This document shows, piece by piece, positions 18,045 to 27,800 of a stretch of DNA of 64,000 bases (position 1 is its first letter; each line of letters opens with the position of its first letter). The notes under the pieces were generated by a model. That model ran no database searches. It was not told the origin of the DNA and saw nothing but the letters and a program-made list of their open reading frames with translations. Source of the DNA: Synechococcus sp. MW101C3 (GTDB lineage Bacteria; Cyanobacteriota; Cyanobacteriia; PCC-6307; Cyanobiaceae); contig NZ_NQKX01000001.1 of NCBI RefSeq assembly GCF_002252635.1, forward strand, positions 372,001 through 436,000. The letters run 5' to 3'. The position numbers and the translations under genes were made by a program.

Positions 18045-18497
18045 ATGGTGCGCCTGCTTTCCCTGCTTGCCTTGTGGTGCCTGGTGGTCAGCCCCGCTGC
18101 GGTGCAGTGCCAGGAGACCTTGCAACTGCTGAGGTATCAACAGAAGCTGGAAGCCTGGTTTCAGCGGCTGGATCGGGATGGCGATGGCCGCCTGACCCCG
18201 GCCGAAGTGAGGGGACATCCGTTTCTGGAAATCAATTTCAATCGGCTTGATCAGGGCCGGCGGGGGTACTTACTGCCCTCGGACTTGGCCCCGAACCAGC
18301 GTCACTTCCTCGGCAACCGCCTGCAGGACACCTTTCGGCGCGCCGACACCAACCGCGACGGCCAGCTCAGTCCTGCTGAGGCGGCGGGGTTCCCATGGCT
18401 GTGGCGGCAGTTCACCGAAGCGGATCGCAACCGCGATCGCAGCGTTTCGTTGGAGGAGCTGTGGTGGTTGCGCCGTTCACTGTCCCCAGGACATTGA
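18045..18497 (+). CDS. Exported EF-hand calcium-binding protein
   Basis: A 150-residue protein with an N-terminal signal peptide (MVRLLSLLALWCLVVSPAA). Two canonical 12-residue EF loops are visible, DRDGDGRLTPAE and DTNRDGQLSPAE, plus a weaker DRNRDRSVSLEE and a degenerate DQGRRGYLLPSD, giving two EF-hand pairs. It probably binds Ca2+ in the periplasm or outside the cell. ATG at 18045 begins the signal peptide; the longer frame upstream has no coding character. It diverges from the response regulator gene. Confidence 0.85.
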   Translation: MVRLLSLLALWCLVVSPAAVQCQETLQLLRYQQKLEAWFQRLDRDGDGRLTPAEVRGHPFLEINFNRLDQGRRGYLLPSDLAPNQRHFLGNRLQDTFRRADTNRDGQLSPAEAAGFPWLWRQFTEADRNRDRSVSLEELWWLRRSLSPGH

Positions 18498-18527
18498 CGC
18501 CGGCAGGATATGAAGGCGGTTTGCGGG

Positions 18528-18974
18528 TTAGTGCGGCGGTCGCGTGGGCGGACGGATCGTGGTGAGCTTGGCCATGGCCCGGCCCATGCCCGGCGGTAGC
18601 CGCAGGCTGTTGCCCACACCCGGAACCAGCAGGCGCACCAGCCGGAACACTCCGTTGCCCATCAACCACAGGGCACCGACGGCCAGCGCCACCACCACCA
18701 GCAGGCCCAGCAGCTGGGCCAGCCCGGCGAGCAACTGCAGCAGGCCCAGCCCGATCTGGCCGAGGCCAGCGAGCACGGCACTGATGACTTTGCTCACCAG
18801 CAGGAGCGAATCCAGCCGAGAGGGAAGTTGCAGCAGCGCCACCAGCAACCCCAGCCCGATAGTCGCGTTGAGCAAGGCGAGCAGGCACTCGCGCAAGGTT
18901 GAACGGGTGCGTCGCTTGCGAAACACCTTGCGAACCGTCTTGGGGGTGAACCCGGGATCGGGTTTGCGGTTCAT
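18528..18974 (-). CDS. Hypothetical membrane protein, 148 residues
   Basis: Not recognised. The N-terminus is strongly basic (TPKTVRKVFRKRRTR), followed by three hydrophobic stretches (about 28-48, 56-90, 93-112) rich in Leu and Gly, and a basic C-terminus. ATG at 18974 is chosen over a frame 20 codons longer because the upstream 81-residue gene ends at 18985. The two genes are 10 bp apart and probably form an operon. Confidence 0.6.
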   Translation of the reverse strand: MNRKPDPGFTPKTVRKVFRKRRTRSTLRECLLALLNATIGLGLLVALLQLPSRLDSLLLVSKVISAVLAGLGQIGLGLLQLLAGLAQLLGLLVVVALAVGALWLMGNGVFRLVRLLVPGVGNSLRLPPGMGRAMAKLTTIRPPTRPPH

Positions 18975-18984
18975 CGCCACAGGC

Positions 18985-19230
18985 TCAGGTGTCGAAGGAG
19001 TACCCAGCGCCTCGCATCCAGCGCTCGAACTCAATCAACACCAGTTCGTTCGGACAATCCACCAGGCTGAGCCCTTCCACGGTGCAGTCGCCCTGGCCGC
19101 CGTGGTGAAGCGACAGGTGGAAGTCCTTGCCGCTGAGGCCGCACACTTCCGGATCGCTGCGCACCACCACATCCAAGGAGGCTCCGAGGCGAATCACGCG
19201 GCGCCGCAATTCCGACCAGCTCTTTGTCAT
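18985..19230 (-). CDS. Hypothetical protein, 81 residues
   Basis: A small soluble protein of unknown function, with alternating strand-like segments (LGASLDVVVRSD, DFHLSLHHGGQGD, CTVEGLSLVDCPN) and a final helix (LVLIEFERWMRG). The pattern is that of a compact alpha/beta fold. It starts at 19230 and is followed 10 bp later by the small membrane protein gene on the same strand. Confidence 0.62.
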   Translation of the reverse strand: MTKSWSELRRRVIRLGASLDVVVRSDPEVCGLSGKDFHLSLHHGGQGDCTVEGLSLVDCPNELVLIEFERWMRGAGYSFDT

Positions 19231-19403
19231 CGGGCAGTGTTCAAGGCTTGGTTCTTTCCTTCAACGGATGGGATCCCGCCGGCGGAGTGTGCCAGTTCCG
19301 GTCATGGGACCTAGCCGTCTCCCCATGTGCCGTTGATCACACATTGAAAGAGTAATGGGTGTTCTGGGGGCCAGGTGTTGGGATCGCAACGCTCGGTGCT
19401 GGT

Positions 19404-20039
19404 TCAGGGGGCGGTTTGGGCCGGTGGGGTCGTCGGTGCACTGGTGGCGGCCGGTCGGGTCTCTCCTCCCGGGGCGACAGGCTTGGGCAGCGGCACCAGC
19501 AGGCTGAGCGAGGAGGTGATCACCAGCGCTGCCAACCCTGCCGCCGGGGAGAGCAACCGTCGCCGCAGCGGTACCCGCTCGAGGATTTCGCGGCGCTGCA
19601 GCGGCAGCTCGGTGGGAATTGTGAAGCCGAGCTGCACACGTGGATCGAGCCGCAACTGGTCGAGGCAGCGCACGAGATCTGCCAGCTCGGCGTCGTCGAA
19701 GTCGAGTTCGAGGGGAGGCGTGTCCGGCTGGCTGCTGAACAGCCGCAGGCGGTGCCGGCTCTGTTCGCCAGAGCCGAGGGGCTCGATCTGCACCGGTGAA
19801 CCTTCACCACCGAAGCGGCGCGGCACCCCGCTCACCAGGTGGCGGGCATAGGGCAACACCACGCTCAGCAGGGCCTCAAGGTGGTTGCGTTTTCCCTCCA
19901 GCGACGGCCGCCCGATCAGGTCGAGTTCCCAGCCCGTCAGGATGCCGATCGCATCGCCGTCCTGGGAGGCGGACAGATCCGGAAGGCCATCAAGGCGCAG
20001 GCGGCAGCTTGTCTGCTCGTAGCGATAACTCTGTTTCAT
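19404..20039 (-). CDS. DUF4335 family protein
   Basis: A 211-residue protein that I place in the cyanobacterial DUF4335 family because of its N-terminus (YRYEQTSCRLRLDGLP), its length and its partner. A soluble domain (about 1-150) is followed by one hydrophobic segment (about 167-183) and a Pro/Thr-rich tail, so it is likely anchored in a membrane. Its ATG at 20037-20039 overlaps the stop of the DUF3038 gene, indicating coupled translation. Function unknown. Confidence 0.75.
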   Translation of the reverse strand: MKQSYRYEQTSCRLRLDGLPDLSASQDGDAIGILTGWELDLIGRPSLEGKRNHLEALLSVVLPYARHLVSGVPRRFGGEGSPVQIEPLGSGEQSRHRLRLFSSQPDTPPLELDFDDAELADLVRCLDQLRLDPRVQLGFTIPTELPLQRREILERVPLRRRLLSPAAGLAALVITSSLSLLVPLPKPVAPGGETRPAATSAPTTPPAQTAP

Positions 20040-20581
20040 GCCGCGGCATCCATAAGGCTGGCCTTGAGACGGTCAAATCCCCCCGCGCCGGCGCCGAGGG
20101 CCAGACTCTGCACGAGCTGAAGACGGCGACGGGCACCCTCCGCGGGGTCAAGGAGCTTCTGAACCCCCCCGCGGCGGGGGTTCAGCCGTTCCCGCACCAG
20201 CTCCTCGAGGCGCTGGCGGAACAATTCCCAGCGCTGGACGCTCACCACATCCGGCTCAGACGATGACAGCAGCTGGCGGAGCATGGGATAGATGCGCTCG
20301 GCGAGGGCGCACAGCACCGAGATCAGCGCGTCGGTTTCGGTTTCGCTCAGTTCGCCCCGGCGGCAGGCCAGGCGCAGTGGGTTGTAGCAACGCCGTTTCC
20401 ACAGCTCCACCCGGTTGGGGAAGAGGTCGCCGAAGCCCAGCTGGCGGGCCATGAACACCATCGCTTCCCCCCCGTTGAGATCGAGGGCTTCCACGCTCAA
20501 CAGCATCAGATCCAGCCGTTCCAGTCCGCGCCGGTTGAGCCGGCTGGGGGATCGGGATTCAGTCAGGGTTGCATCGGCCAT
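20036..20581 (-). CDS. DUF3038 family protein
   Basis: A 181-residue, mostly helical soluble protein. The stretch LERLDLMLLSVEALDLNGGEAM followed by VELWKRRCYNPLR is what I recall of the DUF3038 family, which is found next to DUF4335 in many cyanobacteria. Their functions are unknown, but the conserved pairing and the four-base stop/start overlap here suggest that the two proteins work together. It diverges from apt, with 48 bp between starts. Confidence 0.78.
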   Translation of the reverse strand: MADATLTESRSPSRLNRRGLERLDLMLLSVEALDLNGGEAMVFMARQLGFGDLFPNRVELWKRRCYNPLRLACRRGELSETETDALISVLCALAERIYPMLRQLLSSSEPDVVSVQRWELFRQRLEELVRERLNPRRGGVQKLLDPAEGARRRLQLVQSLALGAGAGGFDRLKASLMDAAA

Positions 20582-20629
20582 GGCTGCGATGATGCCAGCG
20601 CCTGAGCCGATCCGTCATCCGCCCCCGCC

Positions 20630-21187
20630 ATGGCCGCCCTATCTCCTTCGCTCGAAAGGGCACAGCCGCCCGATCTGCGCCAGCTGGTGCGAGACATTCC
20701 TGACTTCCCCAAGCCCGGCATCCTGTTCCGGGATCTCACCCCGTTGATGCGTGATCCGCTCGGCTGGCAGGAGGTGATGCGCCAGCTGAGAGAGGTGTGC
20801 GAGCGGTTGCAGCCCGAACTGATCGTGGGGATCGAATCCCGCGGCTTCATCGTGGGCACTGCCCTGGCCACCGTGGTGGAGCTGGGCTTCGTGCCGGTGC
20901 GCAAACCCGGCAAATTGCCCGGGCAGGTGCGTGGCGTGGATTATGCGCTGGAGTACGGCACCGATCGCCTGGAGATCCAGCACGATGCCCTCGCCGATGG
21001 CGCTCGTGTGCTGATCGTCGATGACCTGCTCGCCACCGGTGGCACCGCCGCCGCCTGCGCTCAGTTGGTGGAGGAGGCCGGTGGGGCGCTCTGCGGCTTC
21101 GGGTTCGTGGCCGAGCTGGCCGGCCTGGAGGGCCGCCGGCGGCTGCCCGGTGGACATCCGGTGGAGTCGCTGATCATTTACAGCTGA
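20630..21187 (+). CDS. apt: Adenine phosphoribosyltransferase
   Basis: Apt salvages adenine with PRPP to form AMP. The 185-residue protein carries [17 protein letters not shown] near the N-terminus, [10 protein letters not shown] in the core, RKPGKLPG in the flexible loop and the PRPP-binding motif [14 protein letters not shown] (about 126-139). It starts with ATG at 20630 and ends with the usual PVESLI. It is convergent with DUF2949, and a GGACGG/CCGTCC hairpin lies between the two stops. Confidence 0.94.
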   Translation: MAALSPSLERAQPPDLRQLVRDIPDFPKPGILFRDLTPLMRDPLGWQEVMRQLREVCERLQPELIVGIESRGFIVGTALATVVELGFVPVRKPGKLPGQVRGVDYALEYGTDRLEIQHDALADGARVLIVDDLLATGGTAAACAQLVEEAGGALCGFGFVAELAGLEGRRRLPGGHPVESLIIYS

Positions 21188-21188
21188 G

Positions 21189-21213
21189 GGACGGCGGCAG
21201 GTCTGAACCGTCC
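21189..21213. terminator. Possible shared terminator hairpin, apt/DUF2949
   Basis: GGACGG and CCGTCC pair around a loop of about 13 bases just after the apt stop, between convergent genes. Only a short CTTAA follows on the forward strand, so the intrinsic terminator signal is weak. Confidence 0.35.
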
Positions 21214-21426
21214 TTAATCCTGGCTGTCCTGCCAGCCGAGCACCTGATCGAGCTGCTCCAGGCTGATCAGCCCGAACCGCCAGAGAATCACCGGCAGCGG
21301 CGCCTGCTCCAGCTGGGCCTGCTTGACACCCAGGGCCAGGGCGTTTTCGCTCAGACCCAGCTCCCGGCGCAGGTAACGCACCAGCGCGGACGATGGCACC
21401 GGTTGGGGGGAGGTGCTCTTCACCAT
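21214..21426 (-). CDS. DUF2949 family protein
   Basis: A 70-residue protein that resembles the cyanobacterial DUF2949 family: ALVRYLRRELGLSENALALG, then QLEQAPLPVILWRFGLISLEQL ending in a Trp-containing tail. It is probably a small helical soluble protein; no function is known. ATG at 21426 is chosen over one six codons upstream to match the family start. It lies 34 bp downstream of the FAD hydroxylase gene on the same strand. Confidence 0.72.
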   Translation of the reverse strand: MVKSTSPQPVPSSALVRYLRRELGLSENALALGVKQAQLEQAPLPVILWRFGLISLEQLDQVLGWQDSQD

Positions 21427-21460
21427 GGCCCGGAAGGGAAGCACCGGCTGGAGTTCGCCA

Positions 21461-22687
21461 TCACTCTGACCAGCGCGCCAGTAGCTGGCAAGGACCGAGG
21501 GTCATGGTCCGGAGACTGAGGCGCCGCAGCAGCGGCAGCCGGCCCAGCAGACCCAGGCCGAGCTGGCGCACGCTGCGCTGTGGCCACTGCCGGTTCGAGA
21601 ACAGCCGCACCAGGGCGTCGGTGGCCAGCAGGGTGAGCAGCACATCGGGCCAACGGCGACGGCCGTAGGCCGCCGGCAGCCGGCTGAGGCGCAGCCTGCC
21701 CCGGGCGGTGCGGGCCGCCAGTTTGTGCAGCACGGCCACATCTCGCCAGCAGAGGTTGAGGCCCTGCCCCCCCACCGGGTGGCAGCGGTGCATGGTCTCG
21801 CCCACCAGCACGGTGTTGCCCCGGTGAAAGCCCCCGCTCAGCTCCAGAGCGGCGGGGAATGCCCGCGGCGCGTCCAGGAGAGCGTCGGCCTGCAGGCCAT
21901 CGGGCAGGGTGCCGGCCAGCCGGTCGAGAAAGGCCACGGGGTCGAGGCTCTCCAGCCGCCGCATGCGCTGGGCCGGGCCGCTCCACACCAGCTGAAAGCG
22001 ATCGCCGCCCAGGGGCAGCACGGCGAAGGGGCCCTCGGCGCGGAACAGCTCCCAGGCCTGATCGCTGGCGGAGCCGCGCAGGCGCACCTGCACGCTCAGA
22101 CACGACTGGCTGTAAGGAAGGCGCCAGTGGGCCAGACCCAGGCTCTGACGGGTGGAGGAGGCGGCGCCCTCGGCCGCCACCAGCAGATCCACCGGTGTCT
22201 GGCTGCCGGGGCTGCCGAGCGCCAGCTGCACGCGCCCATCACCCTCCAGCCGCCTCAGCAGCAGCTCCATCAGGGGCGTGTGGCGCACCACCCAGCCCAC
22301 GGCGTCGTCGCCGCTGGAGGCTGAACCTGTGGACGCCGGGGCGGTGGAGGGTGACGCTGCCCGGCGGCCGAGATCGCGGGCGGTGAAGGGCACCTGTAGG
22401 CCCAGCTCGAGGTCGTGGAGTTCCAGGGCTCGGAACGGCGCCAGCGCCGGAGCGAGCTCCTCCCACAGCTGCAGGCGCTCCAGCAGTCGGCGGCTGGAAT
22501 GGGTGAGCGCGTAGGCGCGGTTGAGGGCCAGCAGCTGGCTGGCGGTGAGCGGATCCTCCAGCTCCACCAGCCAGCCGGCCTCGGCCAGGGCCAGGGCGGC
22601 CAGGGCGCCGGTGGGACCGGCGCCGCGGACCCGGGCCTGCAGCTCGCTGGTCAGATGGTCGGAATGCCGGTCCAGGGAATCGCCCAT
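21461..22687 (-). CDS. UbiH/VisC-type FAD-dependent hydroxylase
   Basis: A 408-residue flavoprotein of the aromatic hydroxylase superfamily. The N-terminal dinucleotide motif is GAGPTGALAALALAEAG, DLLVAAEGAASSTR carries the DG-like motif in a degenerate form, and GETMHRCHPVGGQGLNL is the second FAD motif (GDAAH...PxxGQG). By family it would hydroxylate an aromatic or quinone precursor, with plastoquinone or a related quinone as a guess. It starts at ATG 22687, but this is only one base after the U-tract of a perfect intrinsic terminator, and no ribosome-binding site is visible. The FAD motifs deviate more than usual. Confidence 0.82.
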   Translation of the reverse strand: MGDSLDRHSDHLTSELQARVRGAGPTGALAALALAEAGWLVELEDPLTASQLLALNRAYALTHSSRRLLERLQLWEELAPALAPFRALELHDLELGLQVPFTARDLGRRAASPSTAPASTGSASSGDDAVGWVVRHTPLMELLLRRLEGDGRVQLALGSPGSQTPVDLLVAAEGAASSTRQSLGLAHWRLPYSQSCLSVQVRLRGSASDQAWELFRAEGPFAVLPLGGDRFQLVWSGPAQRMRRLESLDPVAFLDRLAGTLPDGLQADALLDAPRAFPAALELSGGFHRGNTVLVGETMHRCHPVGGQGLNLCWRDVAVLHKLAARTARGRLRLSRLPAAYGRRRWPDVLLTLLATDALVRLFSNRQWPQRSVRQLGLGLLGRLPLLRRLSLRTMTLGPCQLLARWSE

Positions 22688-22688
22688 G

Positions 22689-22718
22689 AAAAAAGCCGCA
22701 GCAGAATTCTGCTGCGGC
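22689..22718 (-). terminator. Intrinsic terminator of the hli gene
   Basis: On the reverse strand a perfect 10-bp stem (GCCGCAGCAG, loop AATT, CTGCTGCGGC) is followed by six T's. It ends hli transcription. It is placed directly before the start codon of the hydroxylase gene, so any read-through transcript would carry this hairpin at the place of the ribosome-binding site. Confidence 0.9.
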
Positions 22719-22769
22719 TGGTTGAGGGGGCGTGGCCGGTGATCCCCACCGGCCCGTGGGGGCGGGCGA

Positions 22770-23042
22770 TCAGCCGATGCCGAGCAGGCCGCGGGTGAAG
22801 GCCTCACCGCCGAGGGCGAACTCAGTGGCGAGCAGGGCGATGAAGCCGAGCATGGCCATACGGCCGTTGAGCTTCTCGGCGCGCTCATGGAAGCCCCAGC
22901 CGCTCTCGGCGCTCACCACTTCCATGCGGGGCTCGGTGGCGAAGGCATTGAGGCGGCCGCCGTCTTCGGTGGTGACGGTGGCGCCGCGAATGGTGGCGCG
23001 CTCAGTGGCGGAGACGGGGGCGGTGGTGGTGGCCTGGGCCAT
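22770..23042 (-). CDS. hli: High-light-inducible / chlorophyll-binding one-helix protein
   Basis: A 90-residue protein with the Hli signature [22 protein letters not shown] in one transmembrane helix near the C-terminus (about 55-80), the same motif used for chlorophyll binding in LHC proteins. Hlips bind chlorophyll and carotenoid in the thylakoid and protect assembling photosystem II. The long N-terminal part is polar. ATG at 23042 is supported by GAGGAG 5 bases upstream, which rules out an ATG nine codons earlier. HLR1-like half-sites lie upstream and a strong terminator downstream. Confidence 0.93.
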   Translation of the reverse strand: MAQATTTAPVSATERATIRGATVTTEDGGRLNAFATEPRMEVVSAESGWGFHERAEKLNGRMAMLGFIALLATEFALGGEAFTRGLLGIG

Positions 23043-23067
23043 GGGGCTCCTCGGTGGTGATGGGATC

Positions 23068-23096
23068 AATGTAACAGAATATTGCGCAACGTAAAC
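23068..23096 (-). promoter_or_regulatory. HLR1-like half-sites upstream of hli
   Basis: Reading the reverse strand, GTTTACGTT (23096-23088) and GTTACATT (23075-23068) flank an AT-rich CAATATTCT that could be the -10 box. HLR1, the RpaB-binding element of light-stress genes, is a direct repeat of (G/T)TTACA(A/T)(A/T) spaced by two bases. Here one half matches exactly, the other is imperfect and the spacing is longer, so this is a suggestion only. Confidence 0.35.
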
Positions 23097-23196
23097 GGAT
23101 GTCGCGAATGCTCAGGCGCATGCCCTCCCCAGTCCAAGCACCCCGGTGGAGGCGACCCGGTGTCTGCGCGGCCACGGCGCTGGCTGGCGGTGGGCT

Positions 23197-23841
23197 TCAG
23201 CGCAGGCGCCGCAGGCAGAGCTCCTCGAAGGCTGGGCGCAGCAGATAGGGGTACTCGCCGACCCAGAGCTTCAGCTGCGGCAACCAGGCGTCGGTGAGGG
23301 CGCCGATGCGCACGAAATCGGGCCGCTCGCTCAGGGCCAGGCAACGGATCACCATGCCCCGGCGGATCACCTTGTGCTTCTTTTCCATCGGGAAGCGGAT
23401 CTGGCCCAGGTAACCGTCGTCGTCTTCCAGCTCCAGGCACAGCCAGGTGCGACGGTTCTCCACCAGCTCCAGCCTTCCGCGGGCATCGGCCTGCTCCTTC
23501 CGTTCCTCCACCAGCTCGCGGGTGAACAGATCGGCCACCACCCCTTCGAAGATCGCCCCTGCCGGGTAGCGGCGCAGCACGCTGTTCTTGCGCCCCGCCT
23601 CCAGGATCGGGCCCCAGAGCACATAAAGCAGGAACACGAAGCCCGCCACCAGCCACACCGGCCCGAAGCGGTAGGAGAACTGGCTCTGGGCGATCAGCAG
23701 CGAGATCACCCCACCGATCACGGCGATCAGCACCCGCTGCAGGATCTTGCGGGGGTTGCCGCTGCAGGCGTTGAACTGCGGACCGCTGGCCACCGCCGGG
23801 ATCAGTTTCTGGAGCTCAGCGGGCTTGACGGGAACCAGCAT
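23197..23841 (-). CDS. Cyanobacterial membrane-anchored hypothetical protein
   Basis: A 214-residue protein with two adjacent transmembrane segments (about 35-50 and 57-77) and a soluble C-terminal domain that includes WGPILEAGRKNSVLRRYP just after the membrane and later GYLGQIRFPMEKKHKVIRRG. I do not know a function; I recall similar proteins across cyanobacteria. It starts at 23841, 4 bp after the dapB stop, so it is probably co-transcribed with dapB. Confidence 0.65.
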   Translation of the reverse strand: MLVPVKPAELQKLIPAVASGPQFNACSGNPRKILQRVLIAVIGGVISLLIAQSQFSYRFGPVWLVAGFVFLLYVLWGPILEAGRKNSVLRRYPAGAIFEGVVADLFTRELVEERKEQADARGRLELVENRRTWLCLELEDDDGYLGQIRFPMEKKHKVIRRGMVIRCLALSERPDFVRIGALTDAWLPQLKLWVGEYPYLLRPAFEELCLRRLR

Positions 23842-23845
23842 GGCC

Positions 23846-24724
23846 TCAGAGCAGACGTTCGAGGCCGTAGACGAGCCCCTGCAGCTGCCGCACCCGGCGC
23901 ACGGTGAGCAGCACGCCGGGCATGTAGGCGGAGCGGTCGATCGTGTCGTGGCGAAGGGTATAGGTTTCGCCCGCCGCGCCGAACATCACCTCCTGGTGGG
24001 CCACCAGACCGGGCAGGCGCACCGAATGGAGCCGCAGGCCGCTCTCGCGCCGGCCGCCGCGGCAGCCCGCCAGGGTTTCGGTCTCCTCCACCTGGGCGGC
24101 ATTGAAGGATTTCCCCAGCTCCTCGATCAGCTCGGCGGTCTTGATGCAGGTGCCGCTGGGGGCATCGGCCTTGCGGTTGTGGTGCAGTTCGGTGAGTTCG
24201 GCGAAGTCGTAGAAGCGGGCGGCGGCCGCGGCGGCCTGCTGCAGCAGCACCATGCCCACCGAGAAGTTGGGGATCACGGCACCGCCGACGCCCGCCTTGG
24301 CGGCAAAACTGGCCAGATCCTCCAGCTGCGTGGGGGAGAGGCCTGTAGTGCCGATCACCGGGTGCACCCCGTAGGCGATGGCGGCGCGGGTGTGCTCGTA
24401 CACCACCTTCGGATGGGTGAAGTCCACCAGCACGGCGCCGGCGCTCTGGTGGCGGGCCGCCTGGCTGGCCTGGCAGAGGCAACCTTCCAGATCGGCCGTG
24501 ACCGCCAGCTCCAGCGGCCCCAGGCCCAGCCGCTCGCCCACGTCGTCGCCCTCGGCCCCGGGGGTGGTGTCGATGGCTCCCACCAAGGCGCAATCGGGGG
24601 CGGCCAGCACGGCCCTGATCACCTCCGCGCCCATGCGGCCGAGGGCGCCGGCCACCACCACGGGGATCGGCTCCGCCGAAGTGGCGGGCGGCATCGCAGG
24701 CGCCGGTGGTGGGGTGGCGGTCAT
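23846..24724 (-). CDS. dapB: 4-hydroxy-tetrahydrodipicolinate reductase
   Basis: DapB reduces the dihydrodipicolinate precursor in lysine and peptidoglycan (meso-diaminopimelate) synthesis. The 292-residue protein shows the nucleotide-binding GALGRMG near residue 26, DFTHP near 100, GTTGLS near 125, and the active-site segment [14 protein letters not shown] with the catalytic His pair and Lys. The first 18 or so residues are a Pro/Ala-rich extension. It diverges from chlH with 147 bp between starts. Confidence 0.94.
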   Translation of the reverse strand: MTATPPPAPAMPPATSAEPIPVVVAGALGRMGAEVIRAVLAAPDCALVGAIDTTPGAEGDDVGERLGLGPLELAVTADLEGCLCQASQAARHQSAGAVLVDFTHPKVVYEHTRAAIAYGVHPVIGTTGLSPTQLEDLASFAAKAGVGGAVIPNFSVGMVLLQQAAAAAARFYDFAELTELHHNRKADAPSGTCIKTAELIEELGKSFNAAQVEETETLAGCRGGRRESGLRLHSVRLPGLVAHQEVMFGAAGETYTLRHDTIDRSAYMPGVLLTVRRVRQLQGLVYGLERLL

Positions 24725-24871
24725 GGGCGCAGACAGGCTCTTCGCTGGGGCGAGCCTATGGCCGTCGCGGGGCAGGCCGGCTGGGTACGGGCCTGTTACG
24801 CCTTGGCCGGAAACCCCACCTGCCGCCGCCGCTTTCCGTAGGCTCCTTCACATTGCTCAATCTGCACGCCC

Positions 24872-27800
24872 ATGTTCACGCAGGTCCGCTCCGCCAGCCG
24901 TCGGGTCAGCCCGGCCGGATGCGCCGCCCCTGCGGGCTCGGACGGCCGCCCGGTGATGAAGGCGGTGTATGTGGTGCTCGAACCCCAGTACCAGAACGCC
25001 CTCACCACGGCCGCCACCAGCCTCAACGAACACAACCCGGCCCTGGCGGTGGAGCTGTGCGGCTACCTGATCGAGGAGCTGCGTGATCCGGAGAACTACG
25101 CCGCCTTCTGCGCCGATGTGGCGGCAGCCGACGTGTTCATCGCCTCGCTGATCTTCATCGAGGACCTGGCCCAGAAGGTGGTGGAGGCCGTGGCCCCCCA
25201 CCGCGACCGGCTCAAAGCCGTGGTGGTGTTCCCCTCGATGCCCGAGGTGATGCGCCTCAACAAGCTGGGCACCTTCTCGATGGCGCAGCTGGGCCAGAGC
25301 AAGAGCGCCATCGCCAGCTTCATGAAGAAGCGGAAGGAGGCCAATGGGGCCGGCTTCCAGGACGCGATGTTGAAGCTGCTCAACACCCTGCCGACGGTGC
25401 TCAAGTACCTGCCGGTGGAGAAGGCGCAGGATGCCCGCTCCTTCATGCTGAGTTTTCAGTACTGGCTGGGCGGCACGCCGGACAACCTGCGCAACTTCCT
25501 GTTGATGCTGGCCGACAAGTACGCCTTTCCCCGCGGTGAGAGCGACCGCCCGTTGCTGGAGGTGGCCGAACCGGTGGTGTTCCCCGACCTCGGCATCTGG
25601 CACCCGATGGCGCCGGGGATGTTCGAAGACCTCAAGGAATACCTCAACTGGCAGGCCAGCCGGCAGGATCTGAGCGACAAGGCCCGCAGTGGCCCGGTGA
25701 TCGGCCTGGTGCTGCAGCGCAGCCATATCGTCACCGGCGACGACGCCCACTACGTGGCGGTGATTCAGGAGCTCGAATACCGCGGCGCCACCGTGATCCC
25801 GGTGTTCTGCGGTGGTCTCGACTTCTCCAAACCGGTGAAGGCCTTCTTCTACGACCCGCTCAATCCCGAGCAGCCGATCGTGGATGGGGTGGTGAGCCTC
25901 ACCGGCTTCGCCCTGATCGGCGGCCCGGCCCGCCAGGACCATCCCCGCGCCATTGAGGCGCTCTCCAAGCTCAACCGGCCCTACATGGTGGCCCTGCCCC
26001 TGGTGTTCCAGACCACCCAGGAGTGGGAAGAAAGTGACCTGGGCCTGCACCCGGTCCAGGTGGCCCTGCAGATCGCCATCCCTGAACTGGATGGCGCGAT
26101 CGAGCCGATCGTGCTCAGCGGCCGCGACGACGCCACTGGCAAGGCCCACACCCTGCAGGATCGGGTGGAGGCGATCGCCGAACGGGTGATCCGCTGGGCT
26201 TCGCTGCGCACCAAGCCGCGCATCGACAAGAAGCTGGCGATCACGGTGTTCAGCTTCCCGCCCGACAAGGGAAATGTGGGCACCGCCGCCTACCTCGACG
26301 TGTTCGGCTCGATTCACCGGGTGCTGGAGGAGATGAAGCGCAAGGGCTACGACGTGCAGAACCTGCCGCGGGATGCCAAGGCGCTGATGGAAGCGGTGAT
26401 CAATGACCCCGAAGCGCTGCAGGGTGCTCCGGAGCTGGCGATCGCCCACCGCATGAGCGTGGAGGAGTACGAGCGCCTCACTCCCTATTCCGAGCGGCTC
26501 GAGGAGAACTGGGGCAAGCCGCCCGGCAACCTCAACTCCGATGGCACCAACCTGCTGATCTACGGCCGCCACTTCGGCAACGTGTTCGTGGGGGTGCAGC
26601 CCACCTTCGGCTACGAGGGCGATCCGATGCGGCTGCTCTATTCCCGCAGCGCCAGCCCCCATCACGGTTTTGCCGCCTACTACACCTACCTGGAGAAGGT
26701 GTGGGGCGCCGATGCGGTGCTGCACTTCGGCACCCACGGCTCGCTGGAGTTCATGCCCGGCAAGCAGATGGGCATGAGCGAAACCTGCTACCCCGATTCG
26801 TTGATCGGTGCCCTGCCCAACCTCTACTACTACGCGGCCAACAACCCTTCGGAGGCCACGATCGCCAAGCGGCGCGGCTACGCCGCCACGATCAGCTACC
26901 TCACCCCTCCAGCTGAAAACGCCGGCCTCTACAAGGGGCTCAAGGAGCTGGGCGAGCTGGTGGGTTCCTACCAGCAGCTGCGTGAGAGCTCCAGGGGTGT
27001 GCAGATCGTCAACGCGATCGTGGAAACGGCGCGTCAGTGCAACCTCGACAAGGACGTGACCCTGCCGGAGGGGGAAGCCAGCGCGCTCGATCTCGATGGC
27101 CGTGACGCCGTGGTGGGGGCGGTGTACCGCCAGCTGATGGAGATCGAGAGCCGGCTGCTGCCCTGTGGCCTGCACACGATCGGCAAGCCCCCCACCGCCG
27201 AGGAGGCGATCGCCACCCTGGTGAACATCGCCGCCCTTGAGCGGGAAGAGGAGGGCTACCGCAGCCTGCCGGCCCTGCTGGCCGAAAGCCTCGGCCGCAC
27301 GATCACCGATGTCTACAAAGGCAATGACGCCGGTGTGCTGGCGGATGTGGAGCTCAACCAGACGATCACCGAGGCGTGCCGCAAGGCGGTGGCCTCGATG
27401 GTGCGTTCCGTCACCGGCAGCGATGGCCGCGTCAACCTGCGCGGCAACTTCGGCTGGTTCTTCGATCTGCTGGAGCGTTTCGGAGTGCGGCTGCCCAGCC
27501 CCTGGCTGAGCGCCTGCCGGGCGGCGGGTTTTCCCGGGGTGGATGCCGCCGAGCTCGACAACCTGTTCGGCTATCTGCGCTTCTGCCTCGAGCAGATCTG
27601 CGCCGACATGGAAATGGAGAGCCTGCTTCGGGCTCTTGATGGCGAATATGTGATCCCAGGCCCCGGCGGTGATCCGATCCGCAATCCCGGCGTGCTGCCC
27701 AGTGGCAAGAACATCCACGCCCTTGATCCCCAGGCGATTCCCACCCGCGCCGCGATCGCGGCAGCCAAGGTGGTGGTCGACCGGCTGATCGAACGCCAGC

